Source: an uncultured Ruminococcus sp.
GTDB taxonomy: Bacteria; Bacillota; Clostridia; Oscillospirales; Acutalibacteraceae
Length of the DNA stretch: 6,460 nt
NCBI GenBank assembly: GCA_902797525.1
Contig: CADBSZ010000197.1
Location: 1-6,460 of the forward strand
Direction of reading: 5' to 3'
Part shown: in pieces, positions 1 through 5,568 of the stretch
Position numbering within the stretch: the stretch's first letter is position 1
Layout of the letters: every line of letters starts with the position of its first letter
Notes under the pieces: model-generated
The model's input: only the letters and a program-made list of their open reading frames with translations
Databases searched by the model: none
Told to the model about the DNA's origin: nothing
Position numbers and translations under genes: made by a program

Positions 1-1349
1 CCGCATTTTTAGCGCCTGTTGTAATGGTGTGGTCTGTCATTCTTTTGCTGCAATACGCAAGCAGTTCACTGACAATCGTCACCGCAATTTGGCTGGTTTT
101 ACTTGTTGTCGCCGTTGTTATTCTGCTGGCAATGCTGACGCCGAAGTTCAAGATTGTCCAGAAGCTGACCGACGCGCTCAACGTCGCATCCAGAGAAAAT
201 CTGACCGGCGTAAGAGTTGTCAGAGCGTTCAACGCGGAATCCTATCAGGAAAACAAGTTTGAAAAGGTCAACGTTGCCTTCACCAAGGTACAGATTTTTG
301 CCGGCAGAACCCTGTCGTTCTTCACACCGTTTGTCATGATGGTTATGTCGGGACTGTCCCTGTCCATTCTGTGGGCAAGCGCTTTTGTTCTCAACGGCAT
401 GGATATGGAAGCCGCCAAGGTTTCCTTCAGCGCGACGAACGCATTTGTTATGCTCGCAAGCCAGATTATTATGTCCTTCGTTTTGATGGTTACGCTGATT
501 GTTATCTGGCCGAGAGCTTCTGTCAGCGCAAAGCGTATTCACGAGGTCATCACGCATGAGGTTTCCGTTTTGGATACCGACAATCCCGTTGAATTCAAGG
601 AAAAAGGTACCATCGAATTCAAAAACGTCGGCTTCGCTTATCCCGGCTCGGAAAAAGAGGCTGTGTCCGACATTTCCTTTAAGGTTAAGCAGGGTGAAAC
701 CATTGCGTTTATCGGCGCCACCGGCAGCGGTAAAACGACGATTATCAATATGATTCCCCGTATGGCTGACTGCACCCGAGGCGAAGTACTCGTGGACGGC
801 GTCAACGTCAAGGACGTTCTCCAGCAGGATCTGAGAGACCGCATTGGTTACGCGCCGCAAAGAGGCTTCCTCTTTAAGGGCAATATCAAAGAAAACATCG
901 CCTTCAAGGATCCCGAAATGTCGCTTCTCGACGTCAGATGGGCTGCTGAAATTGCAGACGCCGACGGCTTTGTTATGAAGAAGAGAAACGGATATGATTC
1001 CGAGGTTGCTCAGGGCGGCTCGAACTTCTCCGGCGGTCAAAAGCAAAGACTTTGTATCGCAAGAGCGGTTGCAACCAAGCCTGAGATTTTGATTTTCGAC
1101 GACTCGTTCTCGGCGCTCGACTACAAGACCGACAAAACGGTCAGAAGCCGTATTGCGGAGCAGCTTCCCGAAACCACAAGAGTCATCATCGCACAGCGCG
1201 TCGGTACCATTATGGACGCAGACCAGATTGTCGTTTTGGATCACGGCCAGATGGTTGGTATCGGCAAGCACTATGACCTTGTCAGAAACTGTCCTGTTTA
1301 TCAGGAGATTGCGTTATCACAGCTTAGTAAGGAGGAGTTAGGACTATGA
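1..1349 (+). CDS. Heterodimeric ABC exporter, subunit 1 (degenerate-site subunit), 5'-truncated
   Basis: Half-transporter of the type IV (ABCB-like) exporter fold: C-terminal part of the membrane domain plus a whole ATPase domain. The frame is open to the left edge (seven codons precede the first Met at 24); by alignment of its 'RAFNAE' stretch with the partner, about 155 N-terminal residues are missing. Counting from the Met at 24: membrane segments near 2-12, 17-38, 100-123 and 138-161; A-loop Tyr206; Walker A G231-T239 with Lys237; Q-loop Gln279; signature FSGGQ 335-339; Walker B Asp359 followed by Asp360 where the catalytic Glu is expected; Gln391 where the switch His is expected. These two substitutions mark the subunit carrying the degenerate ATP site in heterodimeric exporters such as TM287/288. 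The stop TGA (1347-1349) overlaps the next start as ATGA, implying translational coupling. Substrate unknown; drug, lipid or peptide export are all possible. Confidence 0.95.
   Translation, partial: AFLAPVVMVWSVILLLQYASSSLTIVTAIWLVLLVVAVVILLAMLTPKFKIVQKLTDALNVASRENLTGVRVVRAFNAESYQENKFEKVNVAFTKVQIFAGRTLSFFTPFVMMVMSGLSLSILWASAFVLNGMDMEAAKVSFSATNAFVMLASQIIMSFVLMVTLIVIWPRASVSAKRIHEVITHEVSVLDTDNPVEFKEKGTIEFKNVGFAYPGSEKEAVSDISFKVKQGETIAFIGATGSGKTTIINMIPRMADCTRGEVLVDGVNVKDVLQQDLRDRIGYAPQRGFLFKGNIKENIAFKDPEMSLLDVRWAAEIADADGFVMKKRNGYDSEVAQGGSNFSGGQKQRLCIARAVATKPEILIFDDSFSALDYKTDKTVRSRIAEQLPETTRVIIAQRVGTIMDADQIVVLDHGQMVGIGKHYDLVRNCPVYQEIALSQLSKEELGL
1331..1337 (+). promoter_or_regulatory. Ribosome binding site of ABC subunit 2
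   Basis: GGAGGAG lies 8 bases before the ATG at 1346 and inside the last codons of the upstream ABC gene. It fixes the start of the second subunit and, together with the ATGA stop/start overlap, points to coupled, roughly equal synthesis of the two halves. Confidence 0.85.
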
Positions 1350-3133
1350 GTACAAACACCAAAGCTCCCGCTAAGGAAAAGAACAAGCTGGGCAGCCTTG
1401 TAAAGGCGTTCCGTCATTACTATGCTCCCTTTATTGTTTCGATTATTTTGCTGATCGCGTCGGTTATCTTTACCATCTTAACTCCCGGCACGATTCGCAG
1501 CCTGACCAATGAAATTTCGCCCGTCGGCAAAGAGGCGGTTGCCGGTAATTTCGTTGTCAACATGGAAAACGTAACCTACTACGCGCTGACGCTCGTTTTC
1601 TACGTCGGCACCGCGTTCATCACCGGCTTTATTTCCGGCTTTATTCTTAACACCATCATTCAAAAATTCTCAAAAGACATCAGACAGCAGATTTCTTGCA
1701 AAATCAACAAGATGCCTCTTGATTATTTTGATACCACACAAACCGGTGATATTCTTTCGGTTATCACCAACGACGTCGATATTCTCAGCACCTCGCTGCA
1801 AAACTCCGTGAGTATGCTGGTGCAGTCCGGCGTTATGCTGCTCGGCGTATTCATCGCCATGTTCCTCGCCTGCTGGCAGATGGCGCTCGTTGTTGTTGCC
1901 TCGCTGCCCGTCATGCTGATCATCATCGGTCTTACCTTCAGGTACGCCCTGCCGCTGTTCGACAAAAACCAGCAGCTTCTCGGTGACGTTAACGCGACCG
2001 TTGAAGAAAACTATTCCGGCCAGCTCGTTATCAAGGCGTTCAACGCCGAAGGTCAAAAGGTTGAGGAATTTAAGAAGAAAAACGATTTGTTCGGCACCAT
2101 TCTTTACCGTTCCCAGGCTATCGGTACGCTGATTGAGCCTGCCATGCAGTTTGTATCCTACCTGACCTACGCAGCGGTTCTGATTGTCGCAGGTCTGCTC
2201 TTTGCCAACGGCGCAATTTCCGACATCGGCGTTATCACCGGCTTTATCGTATATGTATCGCTGTTCCAGGAGCCTCTGGCGCAAATCGGTCAGGCGAGCT
2301 CCACCATTCAGCTCGGTACCGCTGCCTGCAACAGAGTATTCACCTTCCTCGAGCAGGAAGAGCTTCCCGACGAGGGCGACAAGAAAGATCTTCTCGACCA
2401 CAACCACATCCGCGGCGAGGTTGAATTTAAAGACGTATGCTTCGGCTACGATCCCAAAAAGCTCACTATCACCAACTTCTCCGGTAAGATTAAGCCCGGC
2501 ATGAAGGTCGCCATCATCGGCCCCACCGGCGCCGGCAAGACCACGCTGGTTAACCTGCTGATGCGCTTCTATGAAATCACCAGCGGCGACATTCTGGTTG
2601 ACGGCGTATCGATTAAGGATATGTCGCGCCGCGAGCTCAGAGACATCTTCGGCATGATTCTGCAGGAGACATGGGTTATCAACGGCACCCTCCGCGAGAA
2701 CATTGTTTACAACCTGAAAAATGTTGACGAAAACAGACTTCAGGAAATTCTGGAGGAAACCAACCTGAGCCACTACGTTGCTACGTTGCCGCAGGGACTT
2801 GACACCGTCATCCAGAAGGAAAGCGCGCTCTCTGCCGGACAGAAGCAGCTCGTCACCATCGCGAGAGCGATGACCGAAAACGCGCCGATGCTGATTCTCG
2901 ACGAAGCGACCAGTAACGTCGACACCAGAACAGAGATTTTGATTCAGAAGGCGATGGATTCTCTGACCAGCGGCAGAACAAGCTTTGTTATTGCGCACAG
3001 ACTTTCCACCATCAAGAACGCCGACCTGATTTTTGTTATGAAGGACGGCAACATTGTAGAAACCGGCAACCACGACTCTCTGATGGAGCTCGGCGGACTC
3101 TACAGCGAAATCTACAATTCTCAGTTCAACTGA
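1346..3133 (+). CDS. Heterodimeric ABC exporter, subunit 2 (catalytic-site subunit)
   Basis: Complete 595-residue half-transporter, the usual length for the family: six membrane segments (about 27-46, 78-102, 156-176, 178-197, 268-288, 292-308) then an ATPase domain from about 358. Motifs: A-loop Tyr368, Walker A G392-T400 with Lys398, Q-loop Gln440, signature LSAGQ 495-499 (Ala in place of the first Gly), Walker B Asp519 with catalytic Glu520, D-loop 523-526, switch His551. It thus supplies a complete Walker A/B/His set that would pair with the intact FSGGQ of subunit 1, while its altered signature would face the degenerate Walker B of subunit 1. That reciprocal pattern is strong evidence for an obligate heterodimer in the cytoplasmic membrane (LmrCD, BmrCD, TM287/288 class). 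Start chosen by GGAGGAG 8 bases upstream. Last gene of its operon: a strong terminator follows about 70 bases after the stop. Substrate not readable; multidrug export is the common annotation but is unproven here. Confidence 0.97.
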   Translation: MSTNTKAPAKEKNKLGSLVKAFRHYYAPFIVSIILLIASVIFTILTPGTIRSLTNEISPVGKEAVAGNFVVNMENVTYYALTLVFYVGTAFITGFISGFILNTIIQKFSKDIRQQISCKINKMPLDYFDTTQTGDILSVITNDVDILSTSLQNSVSMLVQSGVMLLGVFIAMFLACWQMALVVVASLPVMLIIIGLTFRYALPLFDKNQQLLGDVNATVEENYSGQLVIKAFNAEGQKVEEFKKKNDLFGTILYRSQAIGTLIEPAMQFVSYLTYAAVLIVAGLLFANGAISDIGVITGFIVYVSLFQEPLAQIGQASSTIQLGTAACNRVFTFLEQEELPDEGDKKDLLDHNHIRGEVEFKDVCFGYDPKKLTITNFSGKIKPGMKVAIIGPTGAGKTTLVNLLMRFYEITSGDILVDGVSIKDMSRRELRDIFGMILQETWVINGTLRENIVYNLKNVDENRLQEILEETNLSHYVATLPQGLDTVIQKESALSAGQKQLVTIARAMTENAPMLILDEATSNVDTRTEILIQKAMDSLTSGRTSFVIAHRLSTIKNADLIFVMKDGNIVETGNHDSLMELGGLYSEIYNSQFN

Positions 3134-3148
3134 TAACAGAACGGCCCG

Positions 3149-3183
3149 CCTGTTAAGAAACAAAAAATCCGCTTCTTAACGGG
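3149..3183 (+). repeat. Inverted repeat / hairpin after the ABC operon, without U-tract
   Basis: Arms 3149-3159 and 3173-3183 pair over 11 bp, including one G-U pair (core GTTAAGAA / TTCTTAAC), around a 13-base A-rich loop. No T-run follows, so it is not a standard intrinsic terminator by itself. It lies just upstream of the real terminator and could protect the 3' end of the ABC mRNA or be a protein site; function is inferred only. Confidence 0.5.
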
Positions 3184-3205
3184 GAACGGCTAACAAACTT
3201 CCATA

Positions 3206-3258
3206 AAAAAACTCAGGGATTATCTCGTTTGAGATTCCCTGAGTTTTTTATTTTTTTT
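3206..3258 (+). terminator. Intrinsic terminator of the ABC operon (possibly bidirectional)
   Basis: A 14-bp perfect stem (3206-3219 with 3236-3249, core ACTCAGGGA / TCCCTGAGT) continues after a 2-base bulge into a 5-bp stem (3222-3226 with 3231-3235) capped by GTTT. T-runs at 3244-3249 and 3251-3258 follow on the + strand. The left arm begins with a matching A-run, so a transcript from the opposite strand would also meet a hairpin plus U-tract. It separates the ABC operon from the carboxypeptidase promoter 33 bases further on. Confidence 0.92.
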
Positions 3259-3281
3259 AAGCTCCGCATCTTATACCCAAT

Positions 3282-3310
3282 TTGCATTTTCGGGGAGCTT
3301 ATGATACAAT
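3282..3310 (+). promoter_or_regulatory. Sigma-A type promoter of the D,D-carboxypeptidase gene
   Basis: TTGCAT (-35, 3282-3287), a 17-base spacer and TACAAT (-10, 3305-3310), with TG at 3302-3303 giving an extended -10 (TGATACAAT). The expected start of transcription is near 3317, leaving a leader of about 20 bases that contains the ribosome binding site. The position just after the upstream terminator supports an independent transcription unit. Confidence 0.75.
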
Positions 3311-3324
3311 AGAAAAAAACAACC

Positions 3325-3330
3325 GGGAGG
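3325..3330 (+). promoter_or_regulatory. Ribosome binding site of the D,D-carboxypeptidase gene
   Basis: GGGAGG is followed by 5 bases and the ATG at 3336. This decides the start: the in-frame TTG at 3282 would add 18 residues in front of the signal peptide, and that TTG is part of the -35 box. Confidence 0.85.
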
Positions 3331-3335
3331 AACCT

Positions 3336-4652
3336 ATGAAGCGAATATCTGCAATTGTTTGTTCTGTCATGATGCTTTGCGTCAGCGTGTTTTCTGCCTC
3401 CGCCGTCAATTACGGCTTTGACGCAGACGCCGTGTCGGACGCGGTTTATCTGGAAAACCTGAATAACGGGGCAATCGTTTTTGAAAAGAACGCCGATCAG
3501 CGCCAATATCCCGCTTCCACCACAAAGATAATGACCTTTATCATCACAGCCGAAAATGTCGCAGACCGCGACAACACCAAGGTGACGATTAAGCAGGAGG
3601 TGATTGACGGACTGGACCCCGAGAGCACGGTCATGGGGCTGTCGCAGCATGTGGGCGAGCAGGTTTCCGTTAAAGACCTTTTGTACGGACTGATGCTTCC
3701 GTCCGGCAACGACGCCGCGCTGGTGCTGGCGGATTATGTCGGCGGCGGCATTTCGGGCTTTGCCGAGAAGATGAACGCCAAGGCCGCCGAGCTGGGCTGC
3801 ACGAACACCCATTTTGCCAATCCGCACGGACTGTTCGATTCCGAGCATTACACCACCGCGCGCGATATGGCGCTGATTGCCAAGCACGCCATGACCATTC
3901 CCGGCTTTATGGAAATATGCAACACGGTATACTACACGCCCGAGGGCTTTGAAACGCTGCATAACACCAACTACATGCTCGACCAAGAGGAAGAGGGCGG
4001 CGCGTATTACTATCCGTATACAAGGGGCATCAAAACCGGTTATCTTGACGAGGCAGGCAAGTGCCTTGTCACCTCAGCCGACAAGGACGGCAACAAATAT
4101 TTGTGCGTTTGCCTGGGAGCGGATTTTTCCTATGAGGAAAACGTCAACTACGCGATGAAGGATACCGCAAAGCTGTATGAATGGGCATATGAAAACCTGG
4201 GCGACCAAACGATATACAGTCCCTCGGACGCCCTTGCCTCCGTCAACGTCAAGTATGTCAAAGACGGAAAAACGCTCAGTGCGGTTCCCGAAAAGGCTGT
4301 TTCCGCCTTTCTGCCGAACAATTACGATAAAAACCGGTTGCAGGTTGACGTCAAGTGTGCCGAGCAGGCGGAAGCCCCTGTCAAAAAGGGCGACGTGCTC
4401 GGAACGCTCAGCGTGAAATATGAGGACCTTGACCTGGGCGTAACCAATCTGGTTGCCGCCGAGGATGTTGAGCGAACCGTCTCCCCTCTTGAGGCGTTCG
4501 TCACGGAAAACACCGGGCTTGTGATTATTTTGGCGGCAGCGCTGGTGGCAATGATCGCGTTGATTATCATTTTGATTGCGGTTCATTCCGCACGAAAGCG
4601 CCGCAGAGCGCGCCGGCATTCACGCGCAGGCGGCCGCCGTTACAGAGACTGA
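3336..4652 (+). CDS. D-alanyl-D-alanine carboxypeptidase (penicillin-binding protein, peptidase S11), C-terminally membrane anchored
   Basis: Serine peptidase that removes the terminal D-Ala from peptidoglycan pentapeptides outside the cytoplasmic membrane, limiting cross-linking; a low-molecular-weight PBP. The protein has 438 residues. Visible in order: signal peptide about 1-23 (basic MKR, hydrophobic core, ASA end); catalytic SxxK motif S61-T-T-K64; SxN motif S123-G-N125; KTG motif K233-T-G235; a C-terminal beta-rich domain of the PBP5 type, about 290-385; one membrane segment about 394-417; then an Arg/Lys-rich tail to the end (SARKRRRARR onward). All three active-site motifs are intact, so it should be active and bind penicillin. 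PBP5-type enzymes usually attach by an amphipathic helix; here a true hydrophobic span followed by a strongly positive tail implies a stop-transfer anchor with the tail in the cytoplasm. The gene has its own promoter and terminator. The family (DacA/DacB/DacF) is certain, but the subtype is not, so no symbol is given. Confidence 0.95.
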   Translation: MKRISAIVCSVMMLCVSVFSASAVNYGFDADAVSDAVYLENLNNGAIVFEKNADQRQYPASTTKIMTFIITAENVADRDNTKVTIKQEVIDGLDPESTVMGLSQHVGEQVSVKDLLYGLMLPSGNDAALVLADYVGGGISGFAEKMNAKAAELGCTNTHFANPHGLFDSEHYTTARDMALIAKHAMTIPGFMEICNTVYYTPEGFETLHNTNYMLDQEEEGGAYYYPYTRGIKTGYLDEAGKCLVTSADKDGNKYLCVCLGADFSYEENVNYAMKDTAKLYEWAYENLGDQTIYSPSDALASVNVKYVKDGKTLSAVPEKAVSAFLPNNYDKNRLQVDVKCAEQAEAPVKKGDVLGTLSVKYEDLDLGVTNLVAAEDVERTVSPLEAFVTENTGLVIILAAALVAMIALIIILIAVHSARKRRRARRHSRAGGRRYRD

Positions 4653-4669
4653 TTTTTTTAAGTTATCAT

Positions 4670-4714
4670 AAAAACAGCAGCAAACCAACATACGGTTTGC
4701 TGCTGTTTCCTTTT
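4670..4714. terminator. Bidirectional intrinsic terminator between convergent genes
   Basis: A 15-bp perfect stem (4672-4686 with 4694-4708, core ACAGCAGCAAACC / GGTTTGCTGCTGT) encloses the 7-base loop AACATAC. It follows the carboxypeptidase stop by 19 bases; the + strand continues CCTTTT, a modest U-tract. Read on the minus strand the stem runs into TTTTT (complement of 4670-4674), so it can also stop read-through from the XRE gene. Confidence 0.88.
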
Positions 4715-4738
4715 GCCGGAAAGACGTCCCCTCGCGTC

Positions 4739-4768
4739 AAAAAGGGATACAGGCAGAGCCCGTATCCC
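4739..4768 (-). terminator. Intrinsic terminator of the XRE/zinc-ribbon gene
   Basis: The arms 4744-4750 (GGGATAC) and 4762-4768 (GTATCCC) pair; after one A/C mismatch, GGC/GCC (4752-4754 with 4758-4760) continues the stem around a 3-base loop. On the minus strand the hairpin is followed directly by TTTTT (complement of 4739-4743). It begins 14 bases after the stop codon of the minus-strand gene, the expected place for its own terminator. Confidence 0.85.
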
Positions 4769-4782
4769 CCAATTCTTTTCGC

Positions 4783-5394
4783 TTATGATTTGGTCAGGAC
4801 CTTTTTATTCCACGAGGTTTTTCCGCATTTCGGGCATTTCATCCGCCGCGTTCTGCCCATATGCATCGACCAAAGAACGCTGCGAAAAGGCGGCACATAT
4901 TGATGGCCGCACTCGGCGCACTCGTAGTAGCCTGCCGTTTGCTCGATTTTCAGGCAATAGCCGATTCCGACTGCAAACGGCACCGCCCCGGCAATGATGA
5001 GGCAGACGCGCGCCCAAGCGGGCATGGAAAGAAAGCTTGCGGCACACACTGCGCCAAACAAAATCATCGAAGCGAGCACTCCGATTAATATTTCCAGAGA
5101 AAGCAGCCTTTTGTCCGCTTCTTCCTTTTGCCTTGCCATTTCGATTAACAGCTGTTCGGATTTTTCCTTGTAGTTCTCCATTACGACAACCTCCCCGTTA
5201 AACAAATCGTTGATGGTAATGTTCAGCAGGCGGCACAGCTCCGGCATAACGGCAACGTCGGGCAGCGACTTTCCCGTTTCCCATTTTGACACCGCTCTGT
5301 CGGTAATGTTCAGCTTTTCCGCCAGCTGCATTTGCGTCATGTGATTCGCCTTTCGGCGGTCGGCGATAAATCTTCCGATTTTGACCTGATCCAT
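4783..5394 (-). CDS. Membrane-anchored XRE-family helix-turn-helix protein with C-terminal zinc ribbon
   Basis: Protein of 203 residues with three parts. Residues about 4-66 form a Cro/C1-type (XRE) DNA-binding domain; the helix-turn-helix lies around T20-W38, with a recognition helix near TDRAVSKWETG. A charged, probably helical linker (about 73-98, rich in Glu/Lys) leads to two hydrophobic spans (about 101-123 and 129-149). The C-terminal part holds a four-cysteine zinc ribbon: C159-x2-C162 and C187-x2-C190, 24 residues apart. With two spans, both the DNA-binding domain and the zinc ribbon would face the cytoplasm. The start is the ATG at 5394-5392, with AAGGAGG 7 bases upstream; the GTG at 5412 would absorb the ribosome site into the protein. 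From memory this architecture recurs in Clostridia as an unnamed XRE regulator; its signal and targets are unknown. It is convergent with the carboxypeptidase gene and has its own promoter and terminator. DNA binding is a family inference; zinc binding is inferred from the cysteines. Confidence 0.93.
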   Translation of the reverse strand: MDQVKIGRFIADRRKANHMTQMQLAEKLNITDRAVSKWETGKSLPDVAVMPELCRLLNITINDLFNGEVVVMENYKEKSEQLLIEMARQKEEADKRLLSLEILIGVLASMILFGAVCAASFLSMPAWARVCLIIAGAVPFAVGIGYCLKIEQTAGYYECAECGHQYVPPFRSVLWSMHMGRTRRMKCPKCGKTSWNKKVLTKS

Positions 5395-5401
5395 ATTTCC
5401 G

Positions 5402-5408
5402 CCTCCTT
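5402..5408 (-). promoter_or_regulatory. Ribosome binding site of the XRE/zinc-ribbon gene
   Basis: The minus strand reads AAGGAGG, 7 bases before the ATG at 5394. This near-perfect Shine-Dalgarno decides the start in favour of MDQVKIG over the upstream in-frame GTG. Confidence 0.88.
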
Positions 5409-5417
5409 TCACGCTCT

Positions 5418-5446
5418 ATTGTAATCCCGCCGCGCTCAAAAAGCAA
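5418..5446 (-). promoter_or_regulatory. Sigma-A type promoter of the XRE/zinc-ribbon gene
   Basis: On the minus strand: TTGCTT (-35, 5446-5441), a 17-base spacer and TACAAT (-10, 5423-5418). Transcription would start near 5411, leaving a very short leader that holds just the ribosome binding site. The -10 matches consensus at 5 of 6 bases; the -35 matches only in TTG. Confidence 0.65.
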
Positions 5447-5447
5447 C

Positions 5448-5465
5448 AAACCAACGGTTGAGTTT
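5448..5465. repeat. Imperfect palindrome upstream of the XRE promoter, possible operator
   Basis: CAAC-G-GTTG (5452-5460) is a perfect 4+1+4 palindrome. It extends outward to AAAC / GTTT (5448-5451 with 5462-5465) with one extra A at 5461. It ends next to the -35 box at 5441-5446, a plausible place for a dimeric regulator such as the XRE protein itself. No second copy is evident, so operator function is a guess. Confidence 0.3.
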
Positions 5466-5514
5466 TCATTTTCATACCATCGGTGGGGTTGAAAACGGTC
5501 AAATTTGATAAAGC

Positions 5515-5549
5515 AAAAAGCCGACGGAAGGTTTACGCTTCCGTCGGCT
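5515..5549 (-). terminator. Intrinsic terminator of murA
   Basis: A perfect 12-bp stem (5519-5530 with 5538-5549, core GCCGACGGAAG / CTTCCGTCGGC) with a 7-base loop. On the minus strand it runs into TTTTT (complement of 5515-5519), 20 bases after the murA stop. There is no T-run on the + side, so it acts in one direction. It separates murA from the downstream XRE gene promoter. Confidence 0.93.
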
Positions 5550-5568
5550 GTAAATTTCAAATGAGTAA

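Noticed and set aside
1101..1196. Asp360 and Gln391 in ABC subunit 1 read as inactivating mutations (pseudogene)
   Set aside because: The same substitutions are a known feature of the degenerate-site subunit in heterodimeric exporters, and the visible frame is intact.
99..1271. Long open frame of 390 codons antisense to ABC subunit 1
   Set aside because: It lies wholly opposite a gene with every ABC motif, has low-complexity His/Asn/Arg-rich content, and shows no recognisable domain. It is a codon-bias shadow.
1670..3163. Open frame of 497 codons antisense to ABC subunit 2
   Set aside because: Same reason: a mirror of a clear coding frame, with no known motif and no convincing start signals.
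3282..3335. Upstream TTG start adding 18 residues to the carboxypeptidase
   Set aside because: The TTG is part of the predicted -35 box, has no ribosome site, and would bury the signal peptide. The ATG at 3336 has GGGAGG 5 bases upstream.
3213..3986. Open frame of 257 codons antisense to the carboxypeptidase
   Set aside because: It runs through the promoter and terminator region and opposes a gene with intact SxxK, SxN and KTG motifs.
4697..4997. Short plus-strand frames downstream of the carboxypeptidase (4697-4903 and 4713-4997)
   Set aside because: They start within or beside terminator hairpins, lie opposite the zinc-ribbon coding sequence, and lack ribosome sites.
5395..5412. GTG start for the XRE protein (MKGGGN extension)
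   Set aside because: These codons are the Shine-Dalgarno region itself; AAGGAGG is well placed for the ATG at 5394.
5198..5560. 120-codon minus-strand frame overlapping the XRE gene start and the intergenic region
   Set aside because: It crosses the murA terminator, the XRE promoter and the ribosome site in another frame; its product has no recognisable features.
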